DNA of 64,000 nt, from IMG/VR virus record IMGVR_UViG_3300032117_000009, positions 1-64,000 of that record; one strand, given 5' to 3'. This DNA comes from a virus. Numbering within the stretch: position 1 is the first letter of the stretch; every line of letters starts with the position of its first letter. The notes beneath the pieces are model-generated. The model was not told the DNA's origin and did no database searches. It was given only the letters and a program-made list of their open reading frames with translations. A program made the position numbers and the translations under genes. Positions 61,227 to 64,000 of this stretch are shown piece by piece.

Positions 61227-61301
61227 AGCCAGCACTCGGACTCGAACCGAGGAAACCTCCACTTTACAAGAGTGGCGCTCTACCAACTGAGCTATACTGG
61301 C
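61227..61301 (-). tRNA. tRNA-Thr(TGT)
   Basis: Acceptor GCCAGTA/TGCTGGC, anticodon stem CCACT/AGTGG, loop CTTGTAA, T-arm CTCGG TTCGAGT CCGAG, discriminator T. First tRNA of the array in transcription order. Confidence 0.91.
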
Positions 61302-61319
61302 ATTTCTTGCTACAGAGAT

Positions 61320-61328
61320 ACTATAGCA
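61320..61328 (-). promoter_or_regulatory. Extended -10 promoter for the tRNA array
   Basis: TGCTATAGT about 20 bases before tRNA-Thr, in the context CATGCTATAGTA also seen at 7519 and, as CATGCTATACT, at 10650. The -35 (GTAAAA at 16-nt spacing) is poor. A small hairpin (TAGGTA/TACCTA, 61336-61350) lies just upstream. Confidence 0.5.
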
Positions 61329-61335
61329 TGAAATC

Positions 61336-61350
61336 TAGGTATTTTACCTA
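61336..61350 (-). terminator. Small stop-codon hairpin
   Basis: TAGGTA AAA TACCTA; the 5' arm includes the TAG stop of the 49-aa gene. Weak terminator at most, separating it from the tRNA promoter. Confidence 0.3.
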
Positions 61351-61497
61351 CTTCTCAATAATATTTACCTTAAGTCCACTAACTTGACTCAGAAGAGAGT
61401 TTCGAAGACCATCAATAGTCTCCTTAATCTCCTGTAGAGGAAGTTCATTGCCCTCTTGATTGTCGTAGGTGATCTTAATTGTAACTGTCTTAGGCAT
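61348..61497 (-). CDS. 49-aa hypothetical protein
   Basis: Starts MPKTVTIKITYDNQEGNELP with GGAGG four bases before the ATG; the longer frame to 61551 lies inside the Dps gene. Beta-alpha-beta pattern (TVTIKITYD ... IKETIDGLRNSLLSQ ... LKVNIIEK) suggests a small ferredoxin-like or dodecin-like fold. Overlaps the Dps stop by one base (TAATG), so the two are coupled. Confidence 0.65.
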   Translation of the reverse strand: MPKTVTIKITYDNQEGNELPLQEIKETIDGLRNSLLSQVSGLKVNIIEK

Positions 61498-61976
61498 TAT
61501 CCCTCCGTAACGTTTACTTTTCCTAGAGAAGAACCTAGCTGCCATTGCCACTTCTGATGCATGTCAATTCTTTCTGCAACGAAGTTAGCGACACCTTGTT
61601 CATTCTGCTCGTTTGCTTTTGTGAACAATTGTACCAGATCTTCCAGGACAATTTTATTATCTTCGTAAAGATTTTCAGTTAATGTCTTTGCATCAAACTT
61701 ATTAACGTCACGTTCTTTCAATGATGTTAACTCTAAAAACTCTTTGAGGGTAAATGGAGCTAACCCACCAATCTTACGACAGTTCTCAGCCATAGGATCA
61801 AGAGAATCATAAACATCTAAATAAATAGTTTCAAATAATGCGTGATATTCTTGAAAATCTGTACCTACAAGATTCCAATGATAACCATGTGATTGGTGAT
61901 AGAACACAGCAATATTAGCTACATTCTTCTTTAATGCTTTTAATAGCTCTTGATCCTTGGCTGATAAACTGTACAT
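61497..61976 (-). CDS. Dps-like ferritin
   Basis: 159 aa. Four-helix Dps pattern with all ligands of the inter-subunit ferroxidase site at family spacing: H33 (GYHWNLVG), H45 (EYHALFE), D60 and E64 (DSLDPMAEN), followed by KIGG. Dps dodecamers oxidise and store iron and can bind and shield DNA. No long basic N-terminal tail, so DNA binding may be weak. Follows a membrane protein gene; uncommon cargo for a phage. Confidence 0.85.
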   Translation of the reverse strand: MYSLSAKDQELLKALKKNVANIAVFYHQSHGYHWNLVGTDFQEYHALFETIYLDVYDSLDPMAENCRKIGGLAPFTLKEFLELTSLKERDVNKFDAKTLTENLYEDNKIVLEDLVQLFTKANEQNEQGVANFVAERIDMHQKWQWQLGSSLGKVNVTEG

Positions 61977-61981
61977 AGTTA

Positions 61982-62317
61982 TTACCTTAGTTTTGTACCG
62001 GCTGGGATTTGACCGTTAGCCTTAATGATTGTTTTTTGCACAGACTTCATAGCAATGTTATTAATTAAAGCAGTAACAACACCAGCAACCTGGGTAGCTA
62101 CGCCAGCCCAAACTTGAATGTTGTGCGAAACTGAATTAGGTATAACGACACCAGCTGATGTAAGAACACCGATGATAAATAAAGCAACAGCAACGACATA
62201 AGCAATGTCAGCTGGAATATTTGACCAAGTGACTGGCGGAACTGGTGTAGGTACTGTGTTTTCTTTTTTTGGTGCAATTGTTTTTGCAGTGTTTGTTGTC
62301 TTTCTGGCTTCAGCCAT
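61982..62317 (-). CDS. Two-helix membrane protein, holin-like
   Basis: 111 aa. Basic/Pro-rich N-terminus, transmembrane helices about 37-57 (DIAYVVAVALFIIGVLTSAG) and 66-87 (HNIQVWAGVATQVAGVVTAL), then a basic tail. Two-helix layout and size fit class II holins of actinobacteriophages, but the endolysin gene is far away at 39530-40339. AAGGAG precedes the ATG. Confidence 0.6.
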   Translation of the reverse strand: MAEARKTTNTAKTIAPKKENTVPTPVPPVTWSNIPADIAYVVAVALFIIGVLTSAGVVIPNSVSHNIQVWAGVATQVAGVVTALINNIAMKSVQKTIIKANGQIPAGTKLR

Positions 62318-62337
62318 TATTTCTCCTTATTTGTTTG

Positions 62338-64000
62338 TTACCAACTATAATTATCGTCGTAATCATCTTCATCGTCATCATCAGAATCATCATCTTCTGT
62401 ATATGAATCATATTCAGAGTCATCGTATTTTGATGAAGTAAACCAAGATGTTACATCTGGAAGTACAGCCTGCCCTTGTAATGAAGCTGGAAGCTGGGTT
62501 GTGCTTTGTTCGGTGCCTTTTGGTCCTTTTGGTCCTTCTTCAACATCTGCAACATTATTAGAAAGATCTTGTGGACCCATGCCTTCACCAAAAACAGAAC
62601 CTACACCTTCATAGTTTGTGTCTTCTATTTCAGCTAAAAACAACCTTGAAGCAAGTGTATCATGCGTAAAGAAACTATTTCCAGGTATTGTCTCAGAAAC
62701 TTCTTGTGGTTGGTTATCAACATCTTCACCAACTGTTTGGTTTGGAGCATCTACCCCAGAAAACTCTGGCCCAAGCTCTTTTGGTGATAACCTATCTGCA
62801 ATCTTTATATTACCGTTTTCATCAAAAGAATAAACTTTTGCTGTTTTAGTATTGTTATTCATATCGTAAAGATTTTTGTGGACATTTTCGATATCTTTTC
62901 TAGCTTTTTCAAAGCCTTTTTCACGACCTAAAAGACTATAAGCATGAACTGGTATTATATGTTCTTGTTGCCAACTATATCCTAAAATATTAGCATCATT
63001 ATCATATAATGGTTTAACATACCTTTCTGCATGTAAATGGGAAGAATCAGGATCTATAAGACCATTTGACGTATCGTAAAAATTAGTAAAATTATAATCT
63101 GTATCACTATAATCCCTACGCTCTATTTCGTTTTTAGGAATTCCAAATTTGTTTATATGATAATTTATATATTTATCTGCCTGAGCATTAGCTTCTTCTT
63201 CTGTTTTTGATATGCCGGTTATAGTATATAAATTATGTATTTCGTTTGGGTAGCCTTTCCATATCATTGCTTGTAATTTATGACCATTACCTATATTAGC
63301 ACTATGCTGATCTGGACGAGGGTAAAAATTATCCCAAGCTTCATCCCAAGAGCCTCCACGGTGTTCTTCAGCAAAATTTTCTCTATCTTCGTATGTTTTA
63401 TGTAATAATGGTGGATAATAAAAATGATCTCTATCATTCCAATCTGAATAATGAGTACCCCACTCTTCTGGTTCCCATTCACCAGTTATTTTATTGTAGC
63501 TAGCAAATTTATTATTTTTAGAAGAATTTATATCGTATAAATCTTTGTGGACACTTTCAATATCTTTTTTAGCTTGTGAATATAAATCATCTATGTTATT
63601 TAAATAATCCTCATATTTATAATTATAATGTGATTGTTGCCAAGAATAACCAATATGTTTGCCATTATTATCTATTAATGGTTTTATATCCCTAGTTACA
63701 ATTTGCCAACCTGGGTCACTAGGTTTTTTGTTTTTATTGCGAAAATCTCTCATTTTATAATCATCAGGATGAGTGTAATTATCAATATCATATTCACCAT
63801 CATCATTAAAACGAGAATCAATTGGCAAAGTCATATTTCCTTTATCATTTTTTATTTCAATATCCTTATGGTTGATTCCAAATTTATTTAAATGATAATT
63901 TAAATATTTATCTGCTTGAGAATGTGCTTCTTTTTCTGTTTTCCCAATACCATAAATTATATATTGAGATTCTATTCCATCATTATTTTTAAATATTCTT
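62338..64000 (-). CDS. Large repeat protein with acidic tail (5' end outside window)
   Basis: The frame is open to the window edge, so the ATG at 63834 is probably not the true start; about 553 residues are visible. Two long repeats: ...YGIGKTEKEAHSQADKYLNY / YTITGISKTEEEANAQADKY, and IGYSWQQ...DIESVHKDLYDIN / LGYSWQQ...DIENVHKNLYDMN. A short Gly-Pro-Lys collagen-like patch (EEGPKGPKGTE) and an Asp-rich C-terminus follow. No known domain. AAGGAG-led genes follow it. Confidence 0.7.
   Translation of the reverse strand, partial: RIFKNNDGIESQYIIYGIGKTEKEAHSQADKYLNYHLNKFGINHKDIEIKNDKGNMTLPIDSRFNDDGEYDIDNYTHPDDYKMRDFRNKNKKPSDPGWQIVTRDIKPLIDNNGKHIGYSWQQSHYNYKYEDYLNNIDDLYSQAKKDIESVHKDLYDINSSKNNKFASYNKITGEWEPEEWGTHYSDWNDRDHFYYPPLLHKTYEDRENFAEEHRGGSWDEAWDNFYPRPDQHSANIGNGHKLQAMIWKGYPNEIHNLYTITGISKTEEEANAQADKYINYHINKFGIPKNEIERRDYSDTDYNFTNFYDTSNGLIDPDSSHLHAERYVKPLYDNDANILGYSWQQEHIIPVHAYSLLGREKGFEKARKDIENVHKNLYDMNNNTKTAKVYSFDENGNIKIADRLSPKELGPEFSGVDAPNQTVGEDVDNQPQEVSETIPGNSFFTHDTLASRLFLAEIEDTNYEGVGSVFGEGMGPQDLSNNVADVEEGPKGPKGTEQSTTQLPASLQGQAVLPDVTSWFTSSKYDDSEYDSYTEDDDSDDDDEDDYDDNYSW

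Noticed and set aside
1-64000. CRISPR arrays, insertion sequences, integrase genes and rRNA
   Set aside because: Looked for regular spaced repeats, transposase or integrase motifs and rRNA signatures; none seen.

Overview
The window is a stretch of a large tailed-phage genome with a contractile tail (myovirus morphology). A tail sheath, tail tube, gp25-like and J-like baseplate wedge proteins, a tape measure, an HK97-type capsid set (portal, protease, major capsid protein) and 14 tRNA genes are all present. Every gene I can support lies on the minus strand, so the reading order runs from high to low coordinates. The DNA is visibly AT-rich. An actinobacterial host is inferred from a resuscitation-promoting-factor-like lysozyme domain, small proteins of types I know mainly from actinobacteriophages, and a tRNA set biased to U34 anticodons, which would help an AT-rich phage in a more GC-rich host. 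No terminase gene is visible; it probably lies beyond position 64000.

Layout in transcription order. 64000-61348: a long acidic repeat protein (cut by the window edge), a two-helix membrane protein, a Dps-like ferritin and a 49-aa protein. 61350-59404: a tRNA array (Thr, Asn, Pro, His, Tyr, Ser, Ile) invaded by two HNH/endonuclease VII-type genes, one overlapping tRNA-Pro. 59367-54415: accessory virion-type proteins rich in zinc ribbons. 54400-46300: head module, with an intein-containing portal, a small gene, a membrane/coiled-coil protein, prohead protease, a scaffold-like acidic protein, a probable decoration protein and the major capsid protein. 46176-33698: decoration/fibre-like Ser/Thr-rich proteins, amidase endolysin, neck proteins, collagen-repeat fibre, a possible receptor-binding protein and a glycosyltransferase-methyltransferase fusion. 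33630-28176: head completion, tail terminator, sheath and tube. 28125-27206: tail assembly chaperones joined by a predicted -1 frameshift at CCCAAAA. 27203-10681: tape measure, hub with NlpC/P60 domain, baseplate and a large fibre-like protein. 10632-8779: an SNF2/DEAD-type helicase with its own promoter. 8770-1: an AT-rich inverted-repeat region, the Rpf-like lysozyme, a second tRNA set (Lys, Glu, Gln, Leu, Leu, Arg, Val), small membrane and lipoprotein genes, a macrodomain protein, a pyrimidine-dimer glycosylase-family protein, putative DNA-binding proteins and a 5'-3' exonuclease.

The main unexplained element is a compact structured RNA of about 233 nt (5643-5875). It is closed by a 25-bp long-range stem and sits just upstream of the tRNA-Leu pair. 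Other notable points are a second three-hairpin element at 7569-7673, an endonuclease VII-type gene whose last codons are the first 18 nt of tRNA-Pro with a truncated tRNA-Pro on its other side, a probable CTG-initiated lysozyme whose Shine-Dalgarno lies in a hairpin, and a recurring CATGCTATA promoter motif. All product names come from reading motifs by eye; no database search was run.
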